A DNA stretch of 64,000 nucleotides. Origin: CAYNFR01 sp964396595. Lineage in GTDB: Bacteria; Bacteroidota; Bacteroidia; Chitinophagales; Saprospiraceae. Below the pieces are notes generated by a model. That model had not been told where the DNA came from and ran no database searches. It saw only the letters and a program-made list of their open reading frames with translations. Shown here in pieces: positions 19,343-28,318 of the stretch; within the stretch, counting starts at the first letter, position 1, and every line of letters begins with the position of its first letter. The position numbers were made by a program, and so were the translations under genes. The stretch covers positions 24,238 through 88,237 of the forward strand of contig CAYNFR010000009.1 of NCBI GenBank assembly GCA_964396595.1, in the 5' to 3' direction.

Positions 19343-20356
19343 TTAATCACCGGATGATGATGCCATATAGGATTCTACTGTGCTGACCATATTCCGACTG
19401 CCGCAATAAAATGGAGTGCGTTGATGTAATTCTTTTGGTTCTATATCAAGGATACGATTGAAACCATCGCTTGCTTTGCCTCCGCATTGTTCTACGATCA
19501 TGGCGATAGGATTGCATTCATATAGCAATCTGAGCTTGCCCTTGGGATTCTTAGTTCCCGAGGGGTAGAGGTATATGCCTCCTTTGAGGATATTGCGATG
19601 TATGTCTGAGACGAGCGATCCGATATAGCGTGAGCTGTAAGGGCGATTGTGCTCTTCTTGTTGACAATATTTTATGTAATTCTTTATTCCTTGTGGAAAA
19701 TGCACGTAGTTGCCTTCATTGATCGAGTAGATCTGTCCATCTTCAGGTATGCGCATATTGGGATGTGACAAATAATATGTACCTAGAGCGGGGTTGAGGG
19801 TGAACCCATTCACGCCATGGCCGGTGGTATACACGAGCATAGTGGATGTGCCATAAATGATGTACCCTGCGGCCACTTGCAGATTGCCTTTTTGAAGGAA
19901 GTCCTCTATCGCTACAGGTGTGCCTATAGGGGTAATACGTCTATATATGGAAAATATAGTACCAACTGACACATTTACATCAATATTGGATGAGCCATCC
20001 AGCGGATCGATAAGAACTATGTATTTATTATTATTGGCATGGTCTTTACCTGCAACCGAAATATGACCTTCTAATTCTTCTGAGGCGATGCCACAAACTA
20101 TTTCTCTGTTAGTAAGTGATTGAATAAAGGCACGATTAGCAAATACATCTAATTTCTGTTGTTCCTCACCTTGAACATTTTGATCTCCAAAACTTCCTAA
20201 GATGTCCACTAGCCCGGCCTTGTTTACTTCGTGATTTACTACTTTGGCCGCAAGGCGAATAGCGTTGATCAAGCGAGAGAGCTCTCCGGTGGAGTAAGCA
20301 AAATCTTTTTGATTCTCAATGATAAATTCTCCGAGAGTAGTATTGGGTAAAACCAT
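19343..20356 (-). CDS. fbp: fructose-1,6-bisphosphatase class I
   Basis: A 337-residue FBPase, normal for class I. The metal-binding signature LIDPLDGSSNIDVN lies near residue 116, and the substrate-binding C-terminal segment has GTKNPKGKLRLLYECNP, the family signature. It hydrolyses fructose-1,6-bisphosphate to fructose-6-phosphate, the committed late step of gluconeogenesis. It follows pckG by 23 bases on the same strand, so the first and last dedicated steps of gluconeogenesis are probably co-transcribed. The 3' end abuts the recombinase relic, suggesting an old integration immediately downstream. Confidence 0.96.
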   Translation of the reverse strand: MVLPNTTLGEFIIENQKDFAYSTGELSRLINAIRLAAKVVNHEVNKAGLVDILGSFGDQNVQGEEQQKLDVFANRAFIQSLTNREIVCGIASEELEGHISVAGKDHANNNKYIVLIDPLDGSSNIDVNVSVGTIFSIYRRITPIGTPVAIEDFLQKGNLQVAAGYIIYGTSTMLVYTTGHGVNGFTLNPALGTYYLSHPNMRIPEDGQIYSINEGNYVHFPQGIKNYIKYCQQEEHNRPYSSRYIGSLVSDIHRNILKGGIYLYPSGTKNPKGKLRLLYECNPIAMIVEQCGGKASDGFNRILDIEPKELHQRTPFYCGSRNMVSTVESYMASSSGD

Positions 20357-20379
20357 TGGTCGTTAATTATTGGAGCTGA

Positions 20380-22251
20380 TTACAGTTCGGTGCCGCTTTC
20401 CCATGTTTCTGGTGAGCGCCAAAGGCCAGACAAGAACATTTCCTTAATAAACAGAAACTCTTTAGGGAGTCTATCATACAATGAAGAAAAGAGCTCTTCG
20501 TGTGCGAATACTTCTTTTTTCCATTCTTCGCGATCGATGAGCATGATCTGTCTAAAGTTTTCTATGGGGTAATGCTCAAATCCTGTCCAATCTATATCTC
20601 GGTGACGCGGCATCCATCCTATAGGGCTTTCGACAGCCCCGACCCGCCCTCTTGTTCGTTCTACAATCCACTTGAGCACGCGCATATTTTCACCAAATCC
20701 CGGCCAAATAAATTCTCCATCCTTGTTTCTTCTAAACCAGTTGACACTAAAAATTCGAGGTGGGTTGGATAAATCACGGCGGAATTGTAGCCAATGATTA
20801 AAGTAATCCGCAATATGATAGCCTATAAATGGTAGCATAGCGAAAGGATCGCGACGCACTTTGCCTGTTTCGCCAAAGGCAGCCGCCGTCATTTCAGAGC
20901 CCATTGTCGCAGCCAGGTACACACCAAAACTCCAGTTAAATGACTGATGCACGAGCGGTAATACGGAACTGCGACGACCACCAAAAATAAATGCCCTAAT
21001 CGGCACTCCTTCTGGATGATCCCAATCCGCATCGATGGCAGGGTTCTGATATGCAGGAGTTGTAAAACGACTGTTAGGATGGGCGGCGGGTTTTCCAGAG
21101 GTGGAATCATAGGGCTCTTTTTGCCAACTGATCAAGCCTTCGGGAATTTCATTCGTTAATCCTTCCCACCATACATCTCCATCAGGTGTCAAGGCCACAT
21201 TCGTAAATATGGTATTTCGTGAGATGGCCACCATCATGTTGGGATTCGTCTTTTGATTCGTACCCGGGGCTACTCCAAAATATCCTGCTTCCGGATTGAT
21301 GGCATACAATCTATCTTCAGCGCCTTTCTTAATCCAGGCGATATCATCACCGACGGTAGTAACTTTCCAGCTATCGAGGGATTTAGGGGGAATAAGCATA
21401 GAAAAATTGGTTTTGCCGCAGGCACTTGGAAAAGCTGCTGCAACATAGGTCTTCTCACCTTTCGGATCTTCTACTCCCAAGATAAGCATGTGCTCTGCTA
21501 ACCAGCTTTCTTCTTTGGCTATCGTGCTAGCTATGCGCAATGCAAAACATTTTTTGCCCAAAAGCGCATTCCCACCGTATCCACTTCCATAACTGACGAT
21601 CAACCTTTCTTCAGGAAAGTGAACAATATATTTGTCCTTAATATCCGGTACGCAAGGCCATTGGACGTCTGTATCGCCCTCTTTCAGTGGTTTTCCTAAA
21701 GAATGTATACATTTTACATATTCTGTATTGGATCGGATACGATTCAAAGCTTGATGACCCATTCGGGTCATGATACGCATATTGACAACTACGTATTCCG
21801 AGTCTGTCAGCTGTACACCCAGCCGACTCAGGGATGAATCAAGGGGCCCCATGCAGAAGGGAATGACATACAATGTCCGACCCGACATACAGTTTTTCAG
21901 TTTTGGTTCGAGTAGGTCTTTCATCTCTTTTGGCTCCATCCAATGATTGGTCGGGCCGGCATCTTCCTTAAGGCGAGAGCAGATAAACGTGCGATCTTCA
22001 ACTCTTGCTACATCACTCGGGTCGCTAAAACAGGCGTAGCTATCGGGTCTCTTGGCAGGATTAAGTTTGATAAAAGTGCCTTTGTCTACTAATTTTTGAC
22101 ACAGGAAATTGTATTCTTCTTCCGAACCATCGCACCAGTGAATATGGTCGGGGTTTAGATATAGGGAAATCTTTTCCACCCACGAATTAAGCTCAACATT
22201 CGAACTGCTGAAAATTAGACTTTCGTAAGGCTTGTGGTTTAAAAAACTCAT
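20380..22251 (-). CDS. pckG: phosphoenolpyruvate carboxykinase (GTP)
   Basis: A 623-residue GTP-dependent enzyme converting oxaloacetate to PEP. The nucleotide-binding P-loop FPSACGKTN, with the hyper-reactive Cys characteristic of the GTP type, lies near residue 280. Other family landmarks are SYGSGYGGNALLGKKC, IFGGRRSSVLPLV and the C-terminal NWFRRNKDGEFIWPGFGEN. The length and order are normal. It heads a pckG-fbp operon for gluconeogenesis, indicating growth on organic acids or amino acids. Confidence 0.97.
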   Translation of the reverse strand: MSFLNHKPYESLIFSSSNVELNSWVEKISLYLNPDHIHWCDGSEEEYNFLCQKLVDKGTFIKLNPAKRPDSYACFSDPSDVARVEDRTFICSRLKEDAGPTNHWMEPKEMKDLLEPKLKNCMSGRTLYVIPFCMGPLDSSLSRLGVQLTDSEYVVVNMRIMTRMGHQALNRIRSNTEYVKCIHSLGKPLKEGDTDVQWPCVPDIKDKYIVHFPEERLIVSYGSGYGGNALLGKKCFALRIASTIAKEESWLAEHMLILGVEDPKGEKTYVAAAFPSACGKTNFSMLIPPKSLDSWKVTTVGDDIAWIKKGAEDRLYAINPEAGYFGVAPGTNQKTNPNMMVAISRNTIFTNVALTPDGDVWWEGLTNEIPEGLISWQKEPYDSTSGKPAAHPNSRFTTPAYQNPAIDADWDHPEGVPIRAFIFGGRRSSVLPLVHQSFNWSFGVYLAATMGSEMTAAAFGETGKVRRDPFAMLPFIGYHIADYFNHWLQFRRDLSNPPRIFSVNWFRRNKDGEFIWPGFGENMRVLKWIVERTRGRVGAVESPIGWMPRHRDIDWTGFEHYPIENFRQIMLIDREEWKKEVFAHEELFSSLYDRLPKEFLFIKEMFLSGLWRSPETWESGTEL

Positions 22252-23020
22252 ATTTGAAAGGTTATTGTAAAATAAAAGCTCAGTATAATGACTACCACTT
22301 AACTCAACTTACCTTTCTCCAGCTTGACTCTTTAAAAATCGTCGCCGATTCTTCAGCAAAGCGCGAATGTAGTTAAAATAATGGTTCAAAACAGGAACGA
22401 ATAATTAATAAATGCGATGGCATGTCTTTAAAGAACAGTAAAAGAATCCATTCTTTTAAAAAATGCTAGAATAAGCTTTCTAATCTTGATTTAACACCTG
22501 TATCTATGTCACCGGAGCAGCACGCTCATGGTATCGTCATATCAGAATTAAATTTCGTGATTGCAGCAGCCGGGGTATGGTAGCGCGTTGCCTTCTGACC
22601 AATTTCTATAACCGATCATACTTGTCTTCATGAGAGTCATACCATAGGGGGGCGCAAACTCGACTGTAACGGAAATCGAAGGATAAGGCAATAGAATCCT
22701 AGGTTTTACCAGGATAATGGGGAGATAGCCGCTGAGCTCGGTCATATTTGTGCACTGGATTTTTAGCAACTGTTACTATGCAGCACCTCGTGGGTGGTAT
22801 TGAGCGCTTTACTGAGAATCCATTGACGGTGAATACATCAGCCTATACATTTCTAAATTTTTTCGTAGCATTAAGAATGGATATAACCATTTACCCTAAG
22901 TCACGATATATCTCTACCGTGTCGCCATCAATATTGACTCTTAGCTTCAACCTCGTTTATAAAGTAAAAATTGAGCATTTTTTTGACTCGAAAGCACATC
23001 GCTGAATAGCTATAAAGCGA
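22252..23020. other. long intergenic region, no gene recognised
   Basis: About 770 bases between groL and pckG. Short open frames exist on both strands (22548-22769 minus, 22748-23005 plus), but they overlap head to head and neither resembles a family I know. The minus one (with VTVEFAPPYGM) could be the decayed tail of a gene. The part near 22252-22400 must contain the pckG promoter, but I found no exact TAnnTTTG there. Confidence 0.4.
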
Positions 23021-23052
23021 TAAAGGGATACACCTCGCGGTGCATCCCTTTA
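23021..23052 (-). terminator. hairpin downstream of groL
   Basis: A 13-bp stem with one mismatch (AAAGGGATACACC / GGTGCATCCCTTT, loop TCGC) begins 24 bases after the groL stop. The sequence that follows on the minus strand is T-rich but interrupted, so termination strength is uncertain. Confidence 0.7.
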
Positions 23053-23074
23053 TATTTAATCAGTGAGAATGATA

Positions 23075-24706
23075 TTACATCATACCGCCCATTCCTCCTC
23101 CGGGAGGCATAGGCATATCCTGCTTCGCTTCGGGTTTTTCATTGATTACTACCTCGGTTGTCAATACCATACCGGCGATCGATGCTGCGTTTTCAACAGC
23201 GATTCGTGTCACCTTAGTAGGATCGATAACACCGGATTTCTTAAGATCTTCATAGGTGTTCGTCTTCGCGTTGTAGCCATGTGAGCCTTTGGAGATGAGA
23301 ACTGCCTGTAATACGACAGACCCTTCTACACCTGCGTTTTCTGCAATGATTCTCAATGGAGCTTCCAGTGCTTTGCGCACAATGCTGATACCGAGGACTT
23401 CATCATCGTTAGCACCTTCTAGTTTGTCCAATGCTACAATAGTTCTCACGAGTGCTACGCCACCTCCGGTCACGATACCTTCTTCGACTGCAGCTCTTGT
23501 CGCATGAAGCGCATCATCAACTCTGTCTTTCTTTTCTTTCATTTCTACTTCTGTAGCAGCTCCTACATATAGAACAGCTACACCTCCTGAAAGCTTCGCA
23601 AGACGCTCTTGAAGTTTTTCTTTGTCATAATCAGAAGTGGTCGTTTCGATTTGTTGCTTGATCTGACCTATTCTTGCTTTGATATCTTTCTGTTTTCCTT
23701 TGCCACCTACGATAGTAGTATTGTCTTTGTCCACAGTGATCTTTTCACTAGTTCCGAGGTGTGCGAGTTCAGCATTTTCAAGTTTGTAACCTTTTTCTTC
23801 TGAAATAACCGTACCCCCGGTCAAAATAGCAATATCTTCTAACATAGCCTTTCTTCTATCACCGAAACCAGGTGCTTTAACAGCTACCACTTTAAGGCCA
23901 CCGCGAAGTCTATTAACAACTAAAAGTCCCAATGCTTGGCTTTCTACATCTTCTGCAATAATCAAAAGCGGACGTCCGGCACTGGCAGCTTTTTCCAAGA
24001 CAGGTATAATCTCAGTTGTATTAGAAATTTTCTTGTCATAGATTAATATCAATGGGTGCTCATACTCCGTCTTCATATCCTCTGCATTCGTTACGAAGTA
24101 TGGAGAAAGATAACCTCTGTCAAACTGCATACCCATAACCTCTTCTACATAGGTATCTGTTCCTTTAGCTTCTTCAACGGTGATCACACCATCCTTGCTC
24201 ACGCGCTTCATCGCATCCGCGATTAGCGAGCCGATCTCTTCGTCATTGTTGGCTGAAATAGAACCTATTTGTTGGATTTTAGAAAAGTCGTCACCGATTT
24301 TCTCGCTCTGCTTTCTTAAGTTAGCAATTACTGCGTCTTTAGCTTTGTCAATACCTCGCTTAAGATCCATCGGATTAGCGCCTGCGGCAACAAATTTCAT
24401 ACCTGCAGCGACCATAGCCTGTGCCAATACAGTTGCCGTAGTCGTACCGTCACCCGCTTGGTCAGCAGTCTTAGAGGCTACTTCCTTTACAAGCTGAGCG
24501 CCCATATTTTCAACCGGGTCTTCTAATTCGATTTCTTTGGCTACTGTTACTCCGTCCTTTGTCACTTGAGGAGCGCCAAAGCTTTTTTGGATCACGACAT
24601 TTCTGCCTTTAGGGCCCAATGTTGCTTTTACTGCATTTGATAGCGCGTCAATTCCTTTGCGCATCCTGTCTCTTGCTTCCGTGTCAAAACTTATTTGCTT
24701 TGCCAT
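23075..24706 (-). CDS. groL: chaperonin GroEL
   Basis: A 543-residue 60-kDa chaperonin subunit. The ATP-binding GDGTTTATVLA lies near residue 86, NVVIQKSFGAP in the N-terminal equatorial domain, and the apical domain carries EDVESQALGLLVVN. The C-terminus ends in the Gly-Met-rich tail GGGMGGMM. It folds cytosolic proteins with GroES, encoded 52 bases upstream in the usual groS-groL order. Confidence 0.98.
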   Translation of the reverse strand: MAKQISFDTEARDRMRKGIDALSNAVKATLGPKGRNVVIQKSFGAPQVTKDGVTVAKEIELEDPVENMGAQLVKEVASKTADQAGDGTTTATVLAQAMVAAGMKFVAAGANPMDLKRGIDKAKDAVIANLRKQSEKIGDDFSKIQQIGSISANNDEEIGSLIADAMKRVSKDGVITVEEAKGTDTYVEEVMGMQFDRGYLSPYFVTNAEDMKTEYEHPLILIYDKKISNTTEIIPVLEKAASAGRPLLIIAEDVESQALGLLVVNRLRGGLKVVAVKAPGFGDRRKAMLEDIAILTGGTVISEEKGYKLENAELAHLGTSEKITVDKDNTTIVGGKGKQKDIKARIGQIKQQIETTTSDYDKEKLQERLAKLSGGVAVLYVGAATEVEMKEKKDRVDDALHATRAAVEEGIVTGGGVALVRTIVALDKLEGANDDEVLGISIVRKALEAPLRIIAENAGVEGSVVLQAVLISKGSHGYNAKTNTYEDLKKSGVIDPTKVTRIAVENAASIAGMVLTTEVVINEKPEAKQDMPMPPGGGMGGMM

Positions 24707-24758
24707 TATAATTATAGTTTAGTTTTTTTAAAGATGATTTATGAATGATAGTTTAGAA

Positions 24759-25031
24759 TTAACCTAGAACAACAAGAATATCGTCCTCTCTCATAATCAA
24801 GTAATCTTTTCCGTCGTAGCTTAATTCTTGACCTGCATACTTACCGTAAAGAACTGTATCGCCCTTCTTGACTGTCATTTTATTTCCTTCTTTTCCTGGG
24901 CCGATGGCTATTACGGTTCCTCTCTGTGGTTTTTCCTTCGCGGTATCAGGAAGGATAAGTCCACCTGCTGTCTTTTCTTCAGCAGGAGCAGGTAAAACCA
25001 CTACTCTGTCATTGATCGGTTTAAAACTCAT
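24759..25031 (-). CDS. groS: co-chaperonin GroES
   Basis: A 90-residue co-chaperonin, normal length. The mobile-loop region is EEKTAGGLILPDTAKEKP, followed by the family's GTVIAIGPG and the C-terminal DDILVVLG. The heptamer caps the GroEL ring. It is the first gene of groSL. A sigma-54-like element lies about 55 bases upstream. Confidence 0.98.
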   Translation of the reverse strand: MSFKPINDRVVVLPAPAEEKTAGGLILPDTAKEKPQRGTVIAIGPGKEGNKMTVKKGDTVLYGKYAGQELSYDGKDYLIMREDDILVVLG

Positions 25032-25082
25032 TGTGATACTTTTTTATAATTGATTAATAAAAATTTTTGACCATATATCTAT

Positions 25083-25098
25083 ATCACTTCTCGTGCCA
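25083..25098 (-). promoter_or_regulatory. candidate sigma-54-like element upstream of groS
   Basis: On the minus strand TGGCACG-AGAA-GTGAT resembles the -24/-12 consensus TGGCACG-N4-TTGCA: a perfect -24 half and a poor -12 half. It would place the transcript start near 25070. Just upstream lies TGTCAGATTTGTCGGAA, which may be part of a heat-shock control site. No TAnnTTTG element was found in this gap. Confidence 0.35.
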
Positions 25099-25301
25099 TT
25101 CCGACAAATCTGACATTATTGCAGATGTGGCTTATCTTTTTGGCATAAAGAAGCTCCGAGAGCTTGTCTTGTTGACACTTTTGGCAGATGCTCATTCATC
25201 AGTTATCGAAATACACCTAGACATCAAGTCGACATCACGACATGATAAAACATTGGTCGAAGACCAATCGGAACAATAAGGCTTGATAGTAATTTAATGT
25301 C

Positions 25302-25577
25302 CTAGCCTTCGCTTCGAATCGGGGTAAGATCTATCGCGCCACCTGACTGATTCGTAACAATAATGGCTGTAATAACGCACAATACAAACAAGGCTAATGC
25401 CAAGCCCCACGTAATCTTCTCCACTAGATCTGTACTGCGTGCTGCACCAAACATCTGATTTGCACTAGAACCTCCAAACGAGGAGTCCAATCCACCACCC
25501 TTAGGATTCTGAATCAAGATAACGAGCGTGAGTAAAACGCAAATAAGACCGATAAGTACCGTAAGCAGAGTGATCAT
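25302..25577 (-). CDS. secG: preprotein translocase subunit SecG
   Basis: A 91-residue inner membrane protein with two hydrophobic helices (about residues 3-22 and 57-76) flanking the conserved cytosolic loop IQNPKGGGLDSSFGG and the ANQMFGAARSTD segment. It assists SecYE in protein export. Its start overlaps the preceding TPR gene's stop by four bases, showing it is the distal gene of the miaB operon. Confidence 0.96.
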   Translation of the reverse strand: MITLLTVLIGLICVLLTLVILIQNPKGGGLDSSFGGSSANQMFGAARSTDLVEKITWGLALALFVLCVITAIIVTNQSGGAIDLTPIRSEG

Positions 25578-26515
25578 GTTGCTTGTATATTTTTAATTTG
25601 GGCTGCAAAGTAATCACTTTTTTCAGGAAATTTCAAACACAACTTTTTATACATCTCAATTGCTTCCGGATAATGACCTTGACGGACCAATACCTCCGCA
25701 AGCGAAATGGAAATGACCGATGGCTGAACGACATCTTCTTTCTCTGCTGGCATCCCCTGTTCTTCCGCTAAGTCAAGTTGCTTGAGAGAGCCTAACCATT
25801 TCGTAAACTTCGATGGCTCAAACGATCCGTCGACACTGTCTTCAAGAAATGGTGGTTCAGCTGTATATCGATTAATAGTGTCTGAATTTTCAAAGGACTC
25901 GCTTATGGCAGCTTCATATGCCTCGACTCGCACCTCAGTAGACACCTCAGATGCATACTCTTCTTCTTCTAAAATATCCGATTGTGCTGTTACTTCTTCA
26001 TGGTATTCCGCACCAGCGGTAGCAGCGGCTGCGATCCCAAGATCTAGGGTAGTTTGATCAGGAGATTCTAATACTTCTGATAAAGTCTCTTGATAACTTT
26101 CTTCCTCTTCAAGGCTACTGATATCTTCGGCGATCAGATCTGCATATTCAATGACATGATCAATTGCGATGGCCGAATGTTCTGAGCGAATGATATCTTC
26201 AGAGGCGGAGACATTTATAGGACGCTCAGCTGATCCTTTTGTCAAAGAATCTTGAGAAGCTACTGTAGTAAGTAGGGTAGCTTCTTTCTCAGTTTGAATA
26301 AAAAGTGCATAATGGGTTAAATCTTTCGCATAAACAGCTCCTCGCTTTATCCAATATTCCGCATCCGGACACCCCCTGCGGATATGACGACATGCCTTCT
26401 CTTGGTGTAGCAAACTACTGAAGGAATGTTGCGCAATCAGCGCATCTAACTCACTATCAGAAAACGCCGATAAGGCTTCCGGGCTCTCCAATATCCGGCT
26501 AAAAGAAATAGTCAT
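25574..26515 (-). CDS. acidic protein with C-terminal TPR
   Basis: A 313-residue, Glu-rich cytosolic protein with no signal peptide or membrane helix. The N-terminal part contains an LDALIAQHSFSSLLHQEKACR helix pair, the middle (about 90-260) is low-complexity acidic, and the C-terminus has one clear TPR-like unit (LAEVLVRQGHYPEAIEMYKKLCLKFP). A TPR-end protein at this position between lptE and secG is common in Bacteroidota. It probably serves as an adaptor; no enzymatic motif is seen. Confidence 0.75.
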   Translation of the reverse strand: MTISFSRILESPEALSAFSDSELDALIAQHSFSSLLHQEKACRHIRRGCPDAEYWIKRGAVYAKDLTHYALFIQTEKEATLLTTVASQDSLTKGSAERPINVSASEDIIRSEHSAIAIDHVIEYADLIAEDISSLEEEESYQETLSEVLESPDQTTLDLGIAAAATAGAEYHEEVTAQSDILEEEEYASEVSTEVRVEAYEAAISESFENSDTINRYTAEPPFLEDSVDGSFEPSKFTKWLGSLKQLDLAEEQGMPAEKEDVVQPSVISISLAEVLVRQGHYPEAIEMYKKLCLKFPEKSDYFAAQIKNIQAT

Positions 26516-26521
26516 AGATTA

Positions 26522-27040
26522 TTACCAATTAGTAAAAGCGCGGTTAAATACATCTCTCGTGATCTGCGCAAATATAGCATTAATCAGCTCATCCTGAACA
26601 TCCCGCAATTGCTGGTCCGCTTCAAAGTCCTGAAAAAAAGTAAATCGCTGCTTCCATACATCCTCTTCATCACGATTATTGACATATTCGACCTCGACGC
26701 CAATCTGGAGACGATTAAGAGATGATCCTACTCTACCGCCATCTAGCTGCTGTGGCGCAACTGAAGATACCGAAAAATCCCTTATTGCACCACTGAACTC
26801 TATATCAGGTTCATTTTCATTATACACTAATCGAGAACTCTGTAAGATAATGTTTCTAAGCTCCTCACTAAACAATTGAGCCAGATCAGGTGGCGCATTT
26901 CCCACATTTAATTGAAACTGATCAACATAAAACGTCCTTATGGTCGGTGCAATAGCTATCCCTTTAAATGAATAGCAAGCTGATATATTTAATAATATAC
27001 TCGCTGCACAGATCGCAATAATGAATCTAGTCCAAACCAT
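26522..27040 (-). CDS. lptE: LptE-like LPS-assembly lipoprotein
   Basis: A 172-residue lipoprotein: the signal peptide ends at ISACYSF, with Cys as lipidation site. The domain then runs through IRTFYVDQFQLN, LAQLFSEELRNIILQSSRL and DIEFSGAIRDFSVS, the pattern of Bacteroidota LptE, the plug of the LptD translocon that inserts LPS in the outer membrane. It overlaps the sigma-54 activator gene by 14 bases. Confidence 0.88.
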   Translation of the reverse strand: MVWTRFIIAICAASILLNISACYSFKGIAIAPTIRTFYVDQFQLNVGNAPPDLAQLFSEELRNIILQSSRLVYNENEPDIEFSGAIRDFSVSSVAPQQLDGGRVGSSLNRLQIGVEVEYVNNRDEEDVWKQRFTFFQDFEADQQLRDVQDELINAIFAQITRDVFNRAFTNW

Positions 27041-28307
27041 AGTAGCTTATTTTACGATAAAGCGTACGTTCTGAAATACCTAGCTCTGCCGCAGCTTCCT
27101 TGCGTCGGCCATTGAATTTCTTTAATGCTTTATGTATGAACACTTTCTCCATGTCTTCAAGTGAAAGATTTTCTTCCACCACTTCCATTTCATTGTAATC
27201 CTTGGAATTAACAATGACGGCACCTTCATCCTCAATCTGCTCCTGAAAAGCCATGAAATCCTTATTTCTTGCTGCAGTCTTATAATTAGCTGACTCCTCT
27301 GAGACCATCATTTCATGGCCTGCCGCCAAAGCAGGTTTCATCAACAGATGCTGATAAGAGCCTTGCTCAGGCATATCGAGATTATTCGTCCTGACGAGAC
27401 CATATATCAACGATTTCAGATCATTGAGATCAGCCTTCATGTCAAATAAAACCTTGTAAAGTATTTCTCTCTCATTAAGGTTTTCAGACTCTTTATTTAC
27501 CCGGCCGGGCAAATGACGGTCTGTGATATTGGGTATAAGATCAATTAATCGACCTGTTGTGATTAGTTTGTCTTCACTAAGAATAGAAAGTTGTTCTACG
27601 ACATTACGCAATTCACGAATATTGCCCGGCCAAGCATATTGGGTAAGAAGACTCTTTGCCTCTGCATCTATTGTTATCGGCTCGGTGTGATATTTTTCGG
27701 CAAAATCCAGTGAGAACTTTCTTAACAACATATAAATGTCTTCACGGCGCTCTTTGAGAGATGGAACACGGATTGGTATCGTATTAAGACGATAATATAG
27801 ATCTTCTCTAAACTTCCCTTGTCTTACTTTTTCGAGTAAATCGACATTGGTCGCCGCAATGACCCGGACATCGGTTTTTAGCACCTTGGATGAACCTACT
27901 CTGATGAATTCTCCACTCTCCAGTACACGCAGCAGAAAAGCTTGTGTATCGAGCGGCATCTCCCCTATCTCATCCAGAAAGATCGTCCCACCACTTGCTG
28001 TTTCAAAATATCCTTTGCGCTCCCCGAGCGCTCCTGTGAATGAACCCTTTTCGTGACCAAACAGCTCTGAATTAATCGTTCCCTCCGGTATCGCACCGGT
28101 ATTGATGGCTATAAAATTATTATGCTTGCGGACACTGAGTTGATGAATGATCTTAGAGATCACCTCTTTTCCGGTGCCACTTTCGCCTTGGATCAATGCT
28201 GTCAGATCGGTATTGGCTACGCGGATGGCTTTGTCCAATGCACGATTGAGTGCCTCTGAAGCACCGATTATACCGAATCGTTGTTTGACAGCTTGTACAT
28301 TATTCAT
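27027..28307 (-). CDS. sigma-54-dependent activator (AAA+ and Fis-type HTH, no receiver)
   Basis: A 426-residue transcription activator. The AAA+ domain begins almost at the N-terminus: Walker A GESGTGKE at 41-48, the sigma-54-contacting loop as GSFTGA at 88-93 (Ala to Ser at position 2), and Walker B GGTIFLDEIGEMP near 106. A C-terminal Fis-like helix-turn-helix (KEAAAELGISERTLYRK) binds DNA. There is no receiver or GAF input domain, so it is either constitutive or controlled through a partner. It is embedded between miaB and lptE, the usual Bacteroidota order. A linker segment PALAAG is encoded by a short palindrome. Confidence 0.93.
   Translation of the reverse strand: MNNVQAVKQRFGIIGASEALNRALDKAIRVANTDLTALIQGESGTGKEVISKIIHQLSVRKHNNFIAINTGAIPEGTINSELFGHEKGSFTGALGERKGYFETASGGTIFLDEIGEMPLDTQAFLLRVLESGEFIRVGSSKVLKTDVRVIAATNVDLLEKVRQGKFREDLYYRLNTIPIRVPSLKERREDIYMLLRKFSLDFAEKYHTEPITIDAEAKSLLTQYAWPGNIRELRNVVEQLSILSEDKLITTGRLIDLIPNITDRHLPGRVNKESENLNEREILYKVLFDMKADLNDLKSLIYGLVRTNNLDMPEQGSYQHLLMKPALAAGHEMMVSEESANYKTAARNKDFMAFQEQIEDEGAVIVNSKDYNEMEVVEENLSLEDMEKVFIHKALKKFNGRRKEAAAELGISERTLYRKISYYGLD
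27319..27335. repeat. short palindrome inside the sigma-54 activator linker
   Basis: CCTGC, a 7-base spacer, then GCAGG. It encodes PALAAG in the variable linker between the AAA+ and HTH domains, almost the same peptide as the palindrome in the RAYT relic (PALPAG). Confidence 0.35.
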
Positions 28308-28318
28308 CCGGATACTTG

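Noticed and set aside
22548..23005. Two short opposed frames between groL and pckG
   Set aside because: No family match by eye, they overlap each other, and the region looks decayed; kept only as part of the intergenic note.
25067..25279. 70-residue open frame upstream of groS
   Set aside because: It covers the groS promoter region, lacks any recognisable feature and runs against the operon; probably chance.
27027..28307. NtrC-type two-component response regulator
   Set aside because: The AAA+ domain begins at about residue 10; there is no receiver domain with phospho-acceptor Asp.
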